In this document: positions 52,347 to 61,322 of the stretch, in pieces
Layout: every line of letters starts with the position of its first letter
How positions within the stretch are numbered: the stretch's first letter is position 1
NCBI RefSeq assembly: GCF_020523965.1
Contig: NZ_JAJAPX010000001.1
Span: forward strand, 620,001 to 684,000
Reading direction: 5' to 3'
Source: Neotamlana sargassicola
GTDB taxonomy: Bacteria > Bacteroidota > Bacteroidia > Flavobacteriales > Flavobacteriaceae
Length of the DNA: 64,000 nt
The notes under the pieces: generated by a model
What the model saw: the letters and a program-made list of their open reading frames with translations, nothing else
Database searches by the model: none
What the model was told of the DNA's origin: nothing
Position numbers and translations under genes: made by a program

Positions 52347-52388
52347 CAAAGAAATTACTTCGCAACTTATTTTGCATTATTGTAATTA

Positions 52389-52907
52389 ATGAAAAAAGGA
52401 TATTTAATGAAAGACATTTGTAAAGAAAAAATGGCTTTGGTTGAAAAACTAGGAGTGCATTTAGAAAATAGAGAGTATTTAGCACCTGTAGCGGCAAGAA
52501 TATTGGCTTATGTAATATTAACAGGTAAAAGAGGTACTACTTTCGATGAAATGGTGGAGGTTCTATGCGCTAGCAAGAGCACAATTTCAACGCATTTAAA
52601 TCATTTACAAGATTTAAATAAAATTGAATATTTCACCAAAACAGGCGACAGAAAAAAATATTTTATTGTTAAAAAAGATATGATTGTTCATCATATTGAT
52701 AGAATGATGGATCACTGGAGAGATGAACGCAAAATACATTTAGAAATAAAAGATTATAAAAATTTAATTAACGAAAATAAAATTGAAAAAGAAGAAGAAA
52801 AATTCGATTTAAATTTTCACAATGATTACATCAAGTTCATAGATAGTGCAACTCTAGCTGTAAAAGAATTAAAAAATAAAATATTAGATAACCAAAAAAT
52901 ATCATAA
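52389..52907 (+). CDS. GbsR/MarR-family transcriptional regulator
   Basis: This 172-residue protein has a winged helix-turn-helix in the N-terminal two thirds (APVAARILAYVILTGKRGTTFDEMVEVL, CASKSTISTHLNHLQDLNKIEYFTKTGDRKKYF), the pattern of GbsR-type MarR relatives. A Lys/Glu-rich helical tail (about 115-172) probably dimerises. ATG 52407 is an alternative start. It is the first gene of an operon with a complete RND pump and is preceded by an operator-like repeat over its promoter, so it likely represses the operon (inference). Confidence 0.88.
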   Translation: MKKGYLMKDICKEKMALVEKLGVHLENREYLAPVAARILAYVILTGKRGTTFDEMVEVLCASKSTISTHLNHLQDLNKIEYFTKTGDRKKYFIVKKDMIVHHIDRMMDHWRDERKIHLEIKDYKNLINENKIEKEEEKFDLNFHNDYIKFIDSATLAVKELKNKILDNQKIS

Positions 52908-52915
52908 CCATTATT

Positions 52916-54043
52916 ATGAAACAAAATAGATTAATAGCAGTAATCTCACTAAGTGTTTTCTTAGTGATTTTAAGTTGTGGGAATAGCGAACAGAAGCAGG
53001 CGGCACAAGCACCGCCTGCTACTTTTCCTGTAGCGAAAGTAGAACAAAAAACCGTAACGGGTTATAACGAATATCCCGCAACTATTGAAGGTGTTGTAAA
53101 CAGTGATGTTCGCGCTAAAACCACCGGATATTTAGAAAAAGTTTTTGTAGATGAAGGTCAGAAAGTACGAAAAGGCCAACCATTATTTAAGCTAGAAACG
53201 CAGTCGTTAAGTCAAGATGCAAGTGCAGCAAAGGCAAGAGTTAATCAAGCTCAAGTAGAGGTAGATAAACTTATTCCTTTAGTTGAAAAAAATATTATTA
53301 GCCCTGTACAATTAGAAACGGCTAAAGCTAATTTAGCACAAGCCAAGGCAAGTTATAGTAGTGTTTCAGAAAATATAAATTACGCCACCATAAAAAGCCC
53401 AATTAATGGTTACGTTGGCGCTATTAATTTTAGAGAAGGTGCACTAATTAGCCCTAACGATGCAACTCCGCTAACAACGGTTAGCGAAATAGAACAGGTT
53501 TATGCTTTTTTTAGTTTTAACGAAGCGCAGTATATCGATCACTTACAACGATCGGAAGGTCGTACTAAAGCAGAACGCATAGAAAGATCGCCAGATTTAA
53601 CTTTAATTTTAGCAAACGGTACCGAATATTCCGAAAAAGGGCGCATTCAAACCAGTACCGGACAAATAAACCAAAGTACAGGAACTATTCAAATAAGAGC
53701 AGCTTTTAATAATCCTAACGAAATTTTAACCAATGGTAACAGTGGTAAAATTAAGTTTCCAATAGAATATAAGGATGCTGTTGTAGTACCACAATCTGCA
53801 ACTTTCGAGCAACAGGGTAATGTCATGATTTATAAACTTGGAGCCGATAATAAAGTAGGTACATCAATTTTAAAAGTAAAAGGATCGGTAGATAATCTTT
53901 ATGTTGTGGAGTCTGGTTTAAAAGCCAACGACAAAATTGTAGTTTCTGGAGTTGGTAAACTTAGAAATGGCCAGGAAATTACGCCTCAAGAAATGGATTT
54001 TGATGAAGCCATAAAGCCCATAGCAGTACTTTTTAAAAACTAA
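52916..54043 (+). CDS. RND efflux periplasmic adaptor (membrane fusion lipoprotein)
   Basis: The 375-residue protein links the inner-membrane pump to the outer-membrane channel. It has a lipoprotein signal (lipobox VILSCGNS, Cys21), a biotinyl-lipoyl-like domain (RAKTTGYLEKVFVDEGQKVRKGQPLFKLE), an alpha-hairpin (about 95-145), the second lipoyl half (NYATIKSPINGYVGAINFREGALIS), a beta-barrel and a membrane-proximal domain. Length matches AcrA-type adaptors. It starts 8 nt after the regulator gene and 22 nt before the pump gene. Confidence 0.94.
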   Translation: MKQNRLIAVISLSVFLVILSCGNSEQKQAAQAPPATFPVAKVEQKTVTGYNEYPATIEGVVNSDVRAKTTGYLEKVFVDEGQKVRKGQPLFKLETQSLSQDASAAKARVNQAQVEVDKLIPLVEKNIISPVQLETAKANLAQAKASYSSVSENINYATIKSPINGYVGAINFREGALISPNDATPLTTVSEIEQVYAFFSFNEAQYIDHLQRSEGRTKAERIERSPDLTLILANGTEYSEKGRIQTSTGQINQSTGTIQIRAAFNNPNEILTNGNSGKIKFPIEYKDAVVVPQSATFEQQGNVMIYKLGADNKVGTSILKVKGSVDNLYVVESGLKANDKIVVSGVGKLRNGQEITPQEMDFDEAIKPIAVLFKN

Positions 54044-54065
54044 TTAATCCTCAAAAATATTAGTC

Positions 54066-57000
54066 ATGTTAAAAACATTTATTGAAAGACCAGTGCTTTC
54101 AACGGTAATCTCTATTATCATAGTTATGCTAGGGGTTATTAGTATAACAACCTTACCTATAGAGGAATACCCAGATATTGCACCGCCAACAATTAAAGTA
54201 TCAGCAACTTATACAGGAGCTAATGCCGAAACCGTTTTAGAAAGTGTAATTATTCCTATTGAAGAACAAATAAACGGTGTAGAAGGCATGACGTACATGA
54301 CCTCTACGGCTTCAAATACAGGAACTGCAGAAATTACGGTGTATTTCGACCAAGAAATGGATGCAGATATTGCGGCCGTAAACGTGCAAAACCGTGTTGC
54401 TAGAGCGGCGCCATTATTACCGCAAGAAGTTACCCAAACTGGTGTTACTACGCAAAAGCAAGAAACAAGTGCCTTAATGTTTGTTTCTATGTATTCAGAA
54501 AGCGATAATTACGATGCCACGTTTATTCAAAACTATTTAAAAATAAACGTTATTCCGGCAATGCAGCGTATTAGTGGTGTGGGCGATGTAAGCGTTTTTT
54601 CGCAACAAGATTATGCGATGCGTATTTGGTTAAATCCGCAAAAATTAGCAGCATATAATTTAATTCCTTCTGATATTTCGGCCGTTTTAGCCGAACAAAA
54701 TTTAGAAGCAGCAGCAGGATCGTTAGGTGAAAATAACGGTGAATCGTTTTCGTACGCTTTACGCTATAGCGGAAGATTTAAAAACGAAAGTCAGTACAGC
54801 GATATTGTTGTAAAAGCCTTAGGAAACGGTGAGTATTTGCGATTAAAAGATGTTGCAACCATCGAGCTTGATGCACAATCGTATGCATCGAACGCTATGA
54901 GTTTAGGGAATCCCGCAGTATTTATGGGAATTTTCCAAACCAAAGGATCGAACGCACAAGAAATTATTGAAGGTATAAAATCCACTTTAGAAACCGTTAA
55001 GGCCGATTTGCCAGAAGGCTTAGATATTTTTATTCCTTACGATACTAGTTTATTCTTAAATGCATCAATCGACAAAGTAATTCACACGCTTATTGAAGCA
55101 TTTATTCTGGTTTTTATTGTAGTATTTATCTTTTTACAAGATTTTAGGTCTACTTTAATTCCAGCAATTGCCGTACCTGTTTCTATTATTGGTACGTTCT
55201 TTTTCCTAAATGTTTTTGGGTATTCCATTAACCTTTTAACCTTATTCGCATTAGTTCTGGCCATTGGTATTGTGGTAGATGATGCTATTGTAGTCGTTGA
55301 GGCTGTTCATGCTAAAATGGACGACGGAGAGCACGACCCTAAAAATGCCACATTAAAAGCCATGAGCGAAATATCTGGTGCTATTATTTCCATTACTTTA
55401 GTTATGGCGGCGGTATTTATTCCAGTAACTTTTGTAACTGGGCCTACTGGTGTTTTTTATGAGCAGTTTGGTATTACTTTAATTATAGCTATTTTAATTT
55501 CGGCCGTAAATGCATTAACCTTAAGTCCGGCGTTATGTGCCTTATTATTAAAAGCGCATAAAGATGATGAAGAATTAAAAGAAAAAAATCCGCTGCAGCG
55601 TTTTTATACATTATTTAACCGCGGATTTAATGCTACGGTTAACAAATACGGAAAATCACTTCATTTTTTATACAAGAAAAAATTTGTTTCTGTAGTGTTA
55701 ATTATTATTGCTGGTATTGGTATTTACTGGGCGTCAAACACAACACCAACAGGTTTTGTGCCAAGTGAAGATCGCGGAATTATTTTTGCAAATATAGAAT
55801 TACCTGCAGGCGCGTCGTTAGACAGAACCGATGCCGTAGCCAGAAAATTATATTCTAAAATTGAAGATTTAGATGGTATTAAAGGTGTAAACTTTATTAA
55901 AGGTAGAAGTTTAATTTCTGGAACCGGTACAAACTTTGGTTTTGGTATTATAAAACTTGATGATTGGAGCGAACGTGAAGACGAAACTCTTTCTGTACAA
56001 GCATTAACAGGAAAGCTTTTTGGAATTGCCGCAACGGTGCCAGAGGCTAATATTATATTCTTTTCGCCGCCAAGTATTCGAGGTTTTGGTAATGCTTCAG
56101 GTTTCGAAATTAATTTATTAGATAAGTTTGGCGGTGAGTTTACCGATTTAGATAAGGCAAACAAAGATTTTTCAATGGCTTTAATGAGTCATCCAGAAAT
56201 TAAGTATGCAACCTCATCGTTCAGTACAAACTATCCGCAGTACGAAATGGAAGTTAATGTACCATTGGCTAAAGAAAAAGGCGTTTCTGTTACCAGTATT
56301 TTTGCCACGTTGCAAGGTTATATTGGTGGTATTTATGCTTCAGATTTTTCACGATTTGGTAAGCAGTTTAGAGTATACATTCAAGCTTTACCAGAAGATA
56401 GAGCAGACGAAAGTGCGCTTAATAGCATGTATGTAAGAACAAATTCGGGGCAAATGACGCCCATTACAGAGTTTGTAAAACTAAAGCGTGTTTACGGGCC
56501 ACAATCTGTAACGCGATTTAACTTACTAAACTCAACAAGTATTACCGGAGCTACAAACGATGGTTACAGTACTGGTGATGCTATTAGAGTTATAGAAGAA
56601 GAAGTTGCAAAACTACCAAGTAATTATACCGTAGCTTATTCCGGATTAACCCGAGAAGAAGTAAATGCAGGTAACCAAACAACCTTTATTTTTATTTTAA
56701 GTATTCTATTTGTGTACTTTTTATTAAGTGCGCAATACGAAAGTTACTTGTTGCCTTTTGCTGTTATTTTATCCTTACCATTTGGTGTATTTGGAGCCTA
56801 TATAAGTACTAAGTTTTTAGGATTGGAAAACAACATTTATTTCCAAATTGCCTTAATAATGCTTATTGGGTTATTGGCAAAAAATGCCATACTTATTGTT
56901 GAAATTGCTTTACAGAAAAGAAGGCAAGGCGAATCTATTGTTGAAGCGGCAATCGATGGAGCAAAATCGCGTTTACGTCCTATTTTAATGACATCGTTTG

Positions 57001-57203
57001 CATTTATTCTAGGTTTAATGCCATTAGTTTTAGCAACAGGTGTAGGATCGGAAGGAAACAGATCTATTGGTTCTGGAGCCGTTGGCGGATTATTAATTGG
57101 TACTATTTTAGGTGTTTTTGTAATTCCTATTCTGTTTATATTCTTCCAGTGGTTACAAGAAAAAATATCGGGTAAATCAGTAGTTCAAACTATAGAATCT
57201 TAA
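54066..57203 (+). CDS. RND multidrug efflux pump, HAE1 type
   Basis: A 1,045-residue inner-membrane proton antiporter of AcrB type. It begins MLKTFIERPVLSTVISIIIVMLG, has two large periplasmic loops, and shows the proton-relay Asp pair in transmembrane segment 4 (LAIGIVVDDAIVVVEAV). The HAE1 signatures are present (GNGEYLRLKDVA, GPTGVFYEQFGITLIIAILISAVNALTLSPALCALLL, and RPILMTSFAFILGLMPL). Length is normal. Substrates are hydrophobic drugs, dyes, detergents or bile-like compounds in relatives; the specific one is unknown. Confidence 0.96.
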   Translation: MLKTFIERPVLSTVISIIIVMLGVISITTLPIEEYPDIAPPTIKVSATYTGANAETVLESVIIPIEEQINGVEGMTYMTSTASNTGTAEITVYFDQEMDADIAAVNVQNRVARAAPLLPQEVTQTGVTTQKQETSALMFVSMYSESDNYDATFIQNYLKINVIPAMQRISGVGDVSVFSQQDYAMRIWLNPQKLAAYNLIPSDISAVLAEQNLEAAAGSLGENNGESFSYALRYSGRFKNESQYSDIVVKALGNGEYLRLKDVATIELDAQSYASNAMSLGNPAVFMGIFQTKGSNAQEIIEGIKSTLETVKADLPEGLDIFIPYDTSLFLNASIDKVIHTLIEAFILVFIVVFIFLQDFRSTLIPAIAVPVSIIGTFFFLNVFGYSINLLTLFALVLAIGIVVDDAIVVVEAVHAKMDDGEHDPKNATLKAMSEISGAIISITLVMAAVFIPVTFVTGPTGVFYEQFGITLIIAILISAVNALTLSPALCALLLKAHKDDEELKEKNPLQRFYTLFNRGFNATVNKYGKSLHFLYKKKFVSVVLIIIAGIGIYWASNTTPTGFVPSEDRGIIFANIELPAGASLDRTDAVARKLYSKIEDLDGIKGVNFIKGRSLISGTGTNFGFGIIKLDDWSEREDETLSVQALTGKLFGIAATVPEANIIFFSPPSIRGFGNASGFEINLLDKFGGEFTDLDKANKDFSMALMSHPEIKYATSSFSTNYPQYEMEVNVPLAKEKGVSVTSIFATLQGYIGGIYASDFSRFGKQFRVYIQALPEDRADESALNSMYVRTNSGQMTPITEFVKLKRVYGPQSVTRFNLLNSTSITGATNDGYSTGDAIRVIEEEVAKLPSNYTVAYSGLTREEVNAGNQTTFIFILSILFVYFLLSAQYESYLLPFAVILSLPFGVFGAYISTKFLGLENNIYFQIALIMLIGLLAKNAILIVEIALQKRRQGESIVEAAIDGAKSRLRPILMTSFAFILGLMPLVLATGVGSEGNRSIGSGAVGGLLIGTILGVFVIPILFIFFQWLQEKISGKSVVQTIES

Positions 57204-57208
57204 AAACA

Positions 57209-58627
57209 ATGAAAACAAATAAAAAATATAAAACCATAAGTAAAGGCGCTTTATTGTTGGTTGTTGTTGTAACCTTACAAAGTTGTTTTGTAGCGAAAGA
57301 TTACGAACGTACTGATGTTACACCAGAAACCGAAGCACTATTTAGAACCGAAAATTTACCACAAGACAGTGTGTCTATGGCAAATGTATCGTGGAAAACC
57401 ATGTTTACAGATAAATACCTTCAACAGTATATTGAAGAAGGTTTACAAAATAACATGGATATTCGAATTGCATTACAGCAAATACAATCGGCAACAGCTT
57501 ATGCCAAGGAAGGAAAAGCAGGTTATTTCCCTTCTTTAGATTTAGGAGCAAATGTTACACACCAAAAACTCTCGGAAAACAGTCAATTTGCTTCTTTAAT
57601 TACAGGAAATATTGATACTTACGACATTACAGCAAGTTTATCTTGGGAAGCCGATATTTGGGGTAAAATACGAAGTAACCGAAGAGCAACCCAAGCAGCA
57701 TATCTGCAAACAGTTTCGGCGCATCAATTAGTAAAAACCGAGCTTATTTCAAATATAGCAAATGCGTATTATAATTTATTAGCGCTCGATGCACAGCTAG
57801 AAGTTACCAAACAAACAATTGAAACCAGAAGAATAGGTGTAGAAACTATAAAGGCTTTAAAAGACGCCGGACAAGTAACACAAGTAGCTGTCGATCAAAA
57901 TATAGCGCAATATAACAACGCAAGGTCTTTACAAGTAGATTTAGAAGCTGCTATTTTTAAAACAGAAAATACCTTGAGTATTTTATTAGGAAAAACACCG
58001 CAAAAATTTGAAAGAAGCCGTTTAGATTCACAAAATATAGAATCGGAAATTAAGCTTGGTGTTCCTGCACAATTACTTAGCAATAGGCCAGATGTTATGG
58101 CTGCAGAGTATGGTTTAATTCAAAGTTTTGAGTTAACTAATGTGGCAACTAGCAATTTATACCCATCGTTAACCTTAACAGCATCAGCTGGTTTAGAAAG
58201 TTTAGAGCTCGATAAATTATTAAACGTTAACTCCTTATTTGCAACAGTAGTTGGTGGTATTGCGCAACCTATTTTTAATAAAAGACATCTTAAAACATTA
58301 AAAGAAGTTGCCCAAGCCGATCAAGAACAAGCATTACTCAGCTTTAAAAAAACGCTTTTAATTGCGGGTAGCGAAGTATCGAACGCATTATACACCTACG
58401 AAGCAGAAACCGAAAAATATGAATACAGAAAACTGGAAGTGGAAGCCTTAAGGGCTGCCGAAACAAACTCTGAAGAACTGCTTAAAAATGGTTATGCCAA
58501 TTACTTAGATTTATTAACGGCGCGCCAAAGTGCTTTAAGTGCAGAGTTAAGCATTATAGATAGTAAACTACAGCAATTAACATCGGTTGTAAATTTATAT
58601 GAAGCCTTAGGAGGCGGATGGAAATAA
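57209..58627 (+). CDS. Outer-membrane efflux channel (NodT/TolC family lipoprotein)
   Basis: The 472-residue protein has a lipoprotein signal (TLQSCFVAKDYERT, Cys26), two OEP repeats with helical hairpins (about 70-250 and 280-465), the family segment LSWEADIWGKIRSNRRATQAAY, and RPDVMAAEYGLIQSFELTNVA, which is typical of NodT-type channels. It starts 5 nt after the pump gene and completes the tripartite system. The operon closes with a hairpin terminator. Confidence 0.95.
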   Translation: MKTNKKYKTISKGALLLVVVVTLQSCFVAKDYERTDVTPETEALFRTENLPQDSVSMANVSWKTMFTDKYLQQYIEEGLQNNMDIRIALQQIQSATAYAKEGKAGYFPSLDLGANVTHQKLSENSQFASLITGNIDTYDITASLSWEADIWGKIRSNRRATQAAYLQTVSAHQLVKTELISNIANAYYNLLALDAQLEVTKQTIETRRIGVETIKALKDAGQVTQVAVDQNIAQYNNARSLQVDLEAAIFKTENTLSILLGKTPQKFERSRLDSQNIESEIKLGVPAQLLSNRPDVMAAEYGLIQSFELTNVATSNLYPSLTLTASAGLESLELDKLLNVNSLFATVVGGIAQPIFNKRHLKTLKEVAQADQEQALLSFKKTLLIAGSEVSNALYTYEAETEKYEYRKLEVEALRAAETNSEELLKNGYANYLDLLTARQSALSAELSIIDSKLQQLTSVVNLYEALGGGWK

Positions 58628-58694
58628 TATATTTTTTAATAAAAGATAAAGACAAGTGTAAATTTGTTTTTAATGTTGTGATTAATTATTGATG

Positions 58695-58726
58695 AAAAGG
58701 GACTTAATTTTTTAAGTCCTTTTTTT
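58695..58726 (+). terminator. Terminator of the efflux operon
   Basis: GGACTTAA (58700-58707) and TTAAGTCC (58712-58719) form an 8-bp stem with a 4-nt loop, flanked by AAAA and a T run to 58726. Confidence 0.8.
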
Positions 58727-58763
58727 ATGAAGTATAATTAAAAGTGTATTTAAACAGTTTATC

Positions 58764-58771
58764 TATTTTTG
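58764..58771 (+). promoter_or_regulatory. -7 element 4 nt upstream of a start codon
   Basis: TATTTTTG matches the consensus and ends 4 nt before ATG 58776, so the mRNA should be leaderless or nearly so. No -33 TTTG was found. Confidence 0.4.
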
Positions 58772-58775
58772 TAGT

Positions 58776-59171
58776 ATGAAGAAAGATATAAATATACCCG
58801 AAGTAAAAGATGTTCATGTTGCTGTAGTGCAAGAAGAGCATTTAGAGTATAAAACGCAAGATTGGAATGCTTATATTATAAATAATACCGATAAAGAATT
58901 AGATACCGTGCTTATTGTATCGCAAGGTTATAACGAAACTAAAATGACGCCACCAATGCGCCATACCATAGCCAAATTACCAGCACGTAGTTACGCTAAA
59001 ATTGAATATATGCAAGAAAAGGTTTTAGAACTTAACAACTCGTTTAAAATTACCTTTTTTGAAGGCAACCAAATGTTCGATAAAACCTATTTATTTAGAA
59101 AAAACACCATTAATAACAAAGCTTTAAGGCCTTTGCCTCTTATGCAATTAAAAGGTGTTTTGGTGAAGTAA
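58776..59171 (+). CDS. Conserved flavobacterial hypothetical protein
   Basis: A 131-residue soluble protein without recognised domain (KDINIPEVKDVHVAVVQEE; DWNAYIINNTDKELDTVLIV; RPLPLMQLKGVLVK). I recall homologues throughout Flavobacteriia, in some genomes labelled phenylalanyl-tRNA synthetase subunit alpha, which the sequence does not support. The beta-strand-rich pattern could be an Ig-like or immunity-type fold. It is followed by a terminator shared with the convergent gene. Its start codon lies almost at the predicted transcription start. Confidence 0.7.
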   Translation: MKKDINIPEVKDVHVAVVQEEHLEYKTQDWNAYIINNTDKELDTVLIVSQGYNETKMTPPMRHTIAKLPARSYAKIEYMQEKVLELNNSFKITFFEGNQMFDKTYLFRKNTINNKALRPLPLMQLKGVLVK

Positions 59172-59189
59172 TATTTAATCAAGAAATAA

Positions 59190-59233
59190 AAAAAATCTGT
59201 TATTCTTTTAAAGTTTGGAATAACAGATTTTTT
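59190..59233. terminator. Bidirectional terminator between convergent genes
   Basis: Arms 59190-59204 and 59219-59233 (AAAAAATCTGTTATT and its exact reverse complement) form a perfect 15-bp stem with a 14-nt loop and A/T runs on both sides. Confidence 0.9.
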
Positions 59234-59256
59234 ATTTTAAAACCTTTGCTAGTTTA

Positions 59257-59715
59257 TTAAGCCGCAGCCAATTTTATTTTCTGGTTAAAGGTATTTACCC
59301 ATTTTTCAGAAAAAGGAATTTCTCCGTTTAAAGGCGGATCTACTTCATCATCAAAAATATTAAACGTTATTTTTTTATTAGAAAACTGATGAAAAACGAT
59401 ATCTGCATTTAGTACAACTTTTTCAGTTCTATCTTTATTAAGGTTTAAATAACAATGATTAGTGTTTTTTAAATCTACAACTGTATGGGTTTCACCTTTA
59501 ATAAAAAAAGCAAATTCTAAATTGTTATCAATTCCAATAATTGAATCATTAAAAATTTCGAAACTTCCTACCTGGAAATTATGCTTAGTAGCTATTGTAT
59601 TTAAGTTTTTAATTAATGCTTTTTTATTTCTTCTTTTTATAATAGAAAATATTACAAATGGCGCAAAGCAAATTAATGCTATAACAAGGCCAATTACGGT
59701 ACTTCTAGTATCCAT
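59257..59715 (-). CDS. Membrane-anchored hypothetical protein
   Basis: The 152-residue protein has one N-terminal membrane helix (about 6-26, VIGLVIALICFAPFVIFSII) followed by RRNKKALIKNLN and a soluble beta-rich domain (FQVGSFEIFNDSIIGIDNNLEFAFF; VVDLKNTNHCYLNLNKD). I do not recognise the domain. The positive charge after the helix places the soluble part in the cytoplasm (inference). It is followed by a shared terminator and preceded by 94 bp with no clear element. Confidence 0.65.
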   Translation of the reverse strand: MDTRSTVIGLVIALICFAPFVIFSIIKRRNKKALIKNLNTIATKHNFQVGSFEIFNDSIIGIDNNLEFAFFIKGETHTVVDLKNTNHCYLNLNKDRTEKVVLNADIVFHQFSNKKITFNIFDDEVDPPLNGEIPFSEKWVNTFNQKIKLAAA

Positions 59716-59809
59716 TTTTATGTTTTTTAAGTTAAATAAATGTGTGTTTATTTGTGCCTTAAACGTTTATTTAAGACATAAATATTTAAAACGAAAAAAA
59801 GAATACGGT

Positions 59810-60172
59810 TTACCAGTGGTAGTGAAACGGAAAAATAATATCCGTTTTTGTAAAAGGAACACCAATTATATTTTGATGCTTAAATTTAACCTTGCAAGTG
59901 TTGGTATATAAAGCTTCAAACGATTTTGAAACATTAAAAGGAAGCTTGTAAACCGGTACAAGGTTTTGCGGTGCAGTAACATACTGTACTAAGTTAATTA
60001 CAGTACTTTCTACACTTTTTGTTGTAATAGAAGGTGCATCTGGAGCGTAAAGTTTCCAAATGTTGTCTTCTTGGGCTTGTTCAAATTTAGTGGTTTGTGA
60101 ATCGTTGTTTTCTAACGAAAAACCATAACTAGAAAAGCTAAGTAGTAAAAGTAAATAAATTAACTTTTTCAT
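59810..60172 (-). CDS. Small secreted hypothetical protein
   Basis: The 120-residue protein has a signal peptide (1-20, MKKLIYLLLLLSFSSYGFSL), then a polar region (NNDSQTTKFEQAQEDNIWKL) and a C-terminal part ending in FPFHYHW. No domain is recognised. It probably resides in the periplasm or is surface-exposed. It lies downstream of gpsA on the same strand (52 nt), so it may be cotranscribed. Confidence 0.6.
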   Translation of the reverse strand: MKKLIYLLLLLSFSSYGFSLENNDSQTTKFEQAQEDNIWKLYAPDAPSITTKSVESTVINLVQYVTAPQNLVPVYKLPFNVSKSFEALYTNTCKVKFKHQNIIGVPFTKTDIIFPFHYHW

Positions 60173-60224
60173 CCTGCAAAAGTAGCTAATACTAAGGTAG
60201 TTTGTTTAATTAGTAGTGTTAAAA

Positions 60225-61226
60225 TTAATCTAACTTTTCGGTAAGCTTTTTAAAGACTTTTTTGGGGTTTTTATTTTCGTATAAAATATCGTAAACCGCA
60301 TTTATTATAGGAAGCTGGGTTTTTTTGTTGTTTTTCTGGTTAAGTAAATGTGCGCTTTTTGTAGCATAATAACCTTCGGCAACCATATTCATTTCCATTT
60401 GTGCAGATTTTACAGTGTAACCCTTACCAATCATGTTACCAAACATTCGGTTTCTAGAAAAAACAGAATAGCCCGTTACTAATAAATCACCTAAATAAGC
60501 CGAGTTATTAATATTACGTTTCATGTGATGCATTTTTTTAATAAAACGTTTCATTTCACGAATAGAGTTACTCATTAAAACACTCTGAAAATTATCGCCA
60601 TAGCCTAAACCATGGGCTATTCCAGCTGCTATAGCGTAAATATTTTTTAGCATAACAGCGTATTCTATACCTATAATATCATCACTAATTTTTGTATTTA
60701 TATAATCGCTACTTAAATTTTTGGCAATGGCTTTTGCTTTGTTTGAGTCTGAGCAGGAGATGGTTAAATACGATAAGCGCTCCAAAGCAACTTCTTCAGC
60801 ATGACAAGGACCCGCGATTACTGCAATATTATCGTAAGGCACATTATAAAAGTTATGAAAATGTTCGCCTACCAACAAACCACTTTCTGGCATAATACCT
60901 TTTACAGCCGAAACAATTATTTTTTCAGAAATATCTATAGTTAATTTCTCTAACTCACTGTGTATAAATGCCGAGGGAATAACAAAAATTAAAACATCGG
61001 CGTATTCTGCAATTTCATTTATATCGTTACTAAGTTTTAGTTGCTCTAAATGAAACTCGACAGAACTTAAGTAATTTGGATTGTGTTGTTCTCGTATTAA
61101 ATGTTCTTTTGTGTAAACACTGCGCATGTACCAGCCTACTTCGTTTAAATTTTCGCACAGCATTTTTACAATGGCAGTGGCCCAACTTCCGGCACCAAAA
61201 ACAGCGTATTTTAAAGGTTTTTCCAT
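60225..61226 (-). CDS. gpsA: Glycerol-3-phosphate dehydrogenase [NAD(P)+]
   Basis: GpsA reduces dihydroxyacetone phosphate to sn-glycerol 3-phosphate for phospholipid synthesis. The 333-residue protein has the N-terminal nucleotide-binding motif AVFGAGSWATAIVKML (GxGxxA pattern), the IFVIPSAF loop, KGIMPESG, and the catalytic-Lys segment YAVMLKNIYAIAAGIAHGLGYGDNF (about 186-210). Downstream are RNRMFG and GKGYTVKSAQMEMNMVAEGYYA. Length is normal. A 17-bp inverted repeat lies upstream. The terminal KNPKKVFKKLTEKLD is basic. Confidence 0.94.
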   Translation of the reverse strand: MEKPLKYAVFGAGSWATAIVKMLCENLNEVGWYMRSVYTKEHLIREQHNPNYLSSVEFHLEQLKLSNDINEIAEYADVLIFVIPSAFIHSELEKLTIDISEKIIVSAVKGIMPESGLLVGEHFHNFYNVPYDNIAVIAGPCHAEEVALERLSYLTISCSDSNKAKAIAKNLSSDYINTKISDDIIGIEYAVMLKNIYAIAAGIAHGLGYGDNFQSVLMSNSIREMKRFIKKMHHMKRNINNSAYLGDLLVTGYSVFSRNRMFGNMIGKGYTVKSAQMEMNMVAEGYYATKSAHLLNQKNNKKTQLPIINAVYDILYENKNPKKVFKKLTEKLD

Positions 61227-61271
61227 TTAAAAATATTCAAATTATATTTTTCAAAAGTACATAAAATTATA

Positions 61272-61288
61272 TGTAAATAGAATTTACA
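61272..61288. promoter_or_regulatory. Inverted repeat upstream of gpsA
   Basis: TGTAAAT (61272-61278), AGA, ATTTACA (61282-61288): exact 7-bp arms around 3 nt, 46 nt upstream of the gpsA ATG. It looks like an operator. A second one, ATTAAGT/ACTTAAT (61302-61308, 61312-61318), directly follows the AraC gene and may be a weak terminator stem. Confidence 0.4.
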
Positions 61289-61322
61289 GTTTTAGCAGAT
61301 TATTAAGTTTTACTTAATTATC

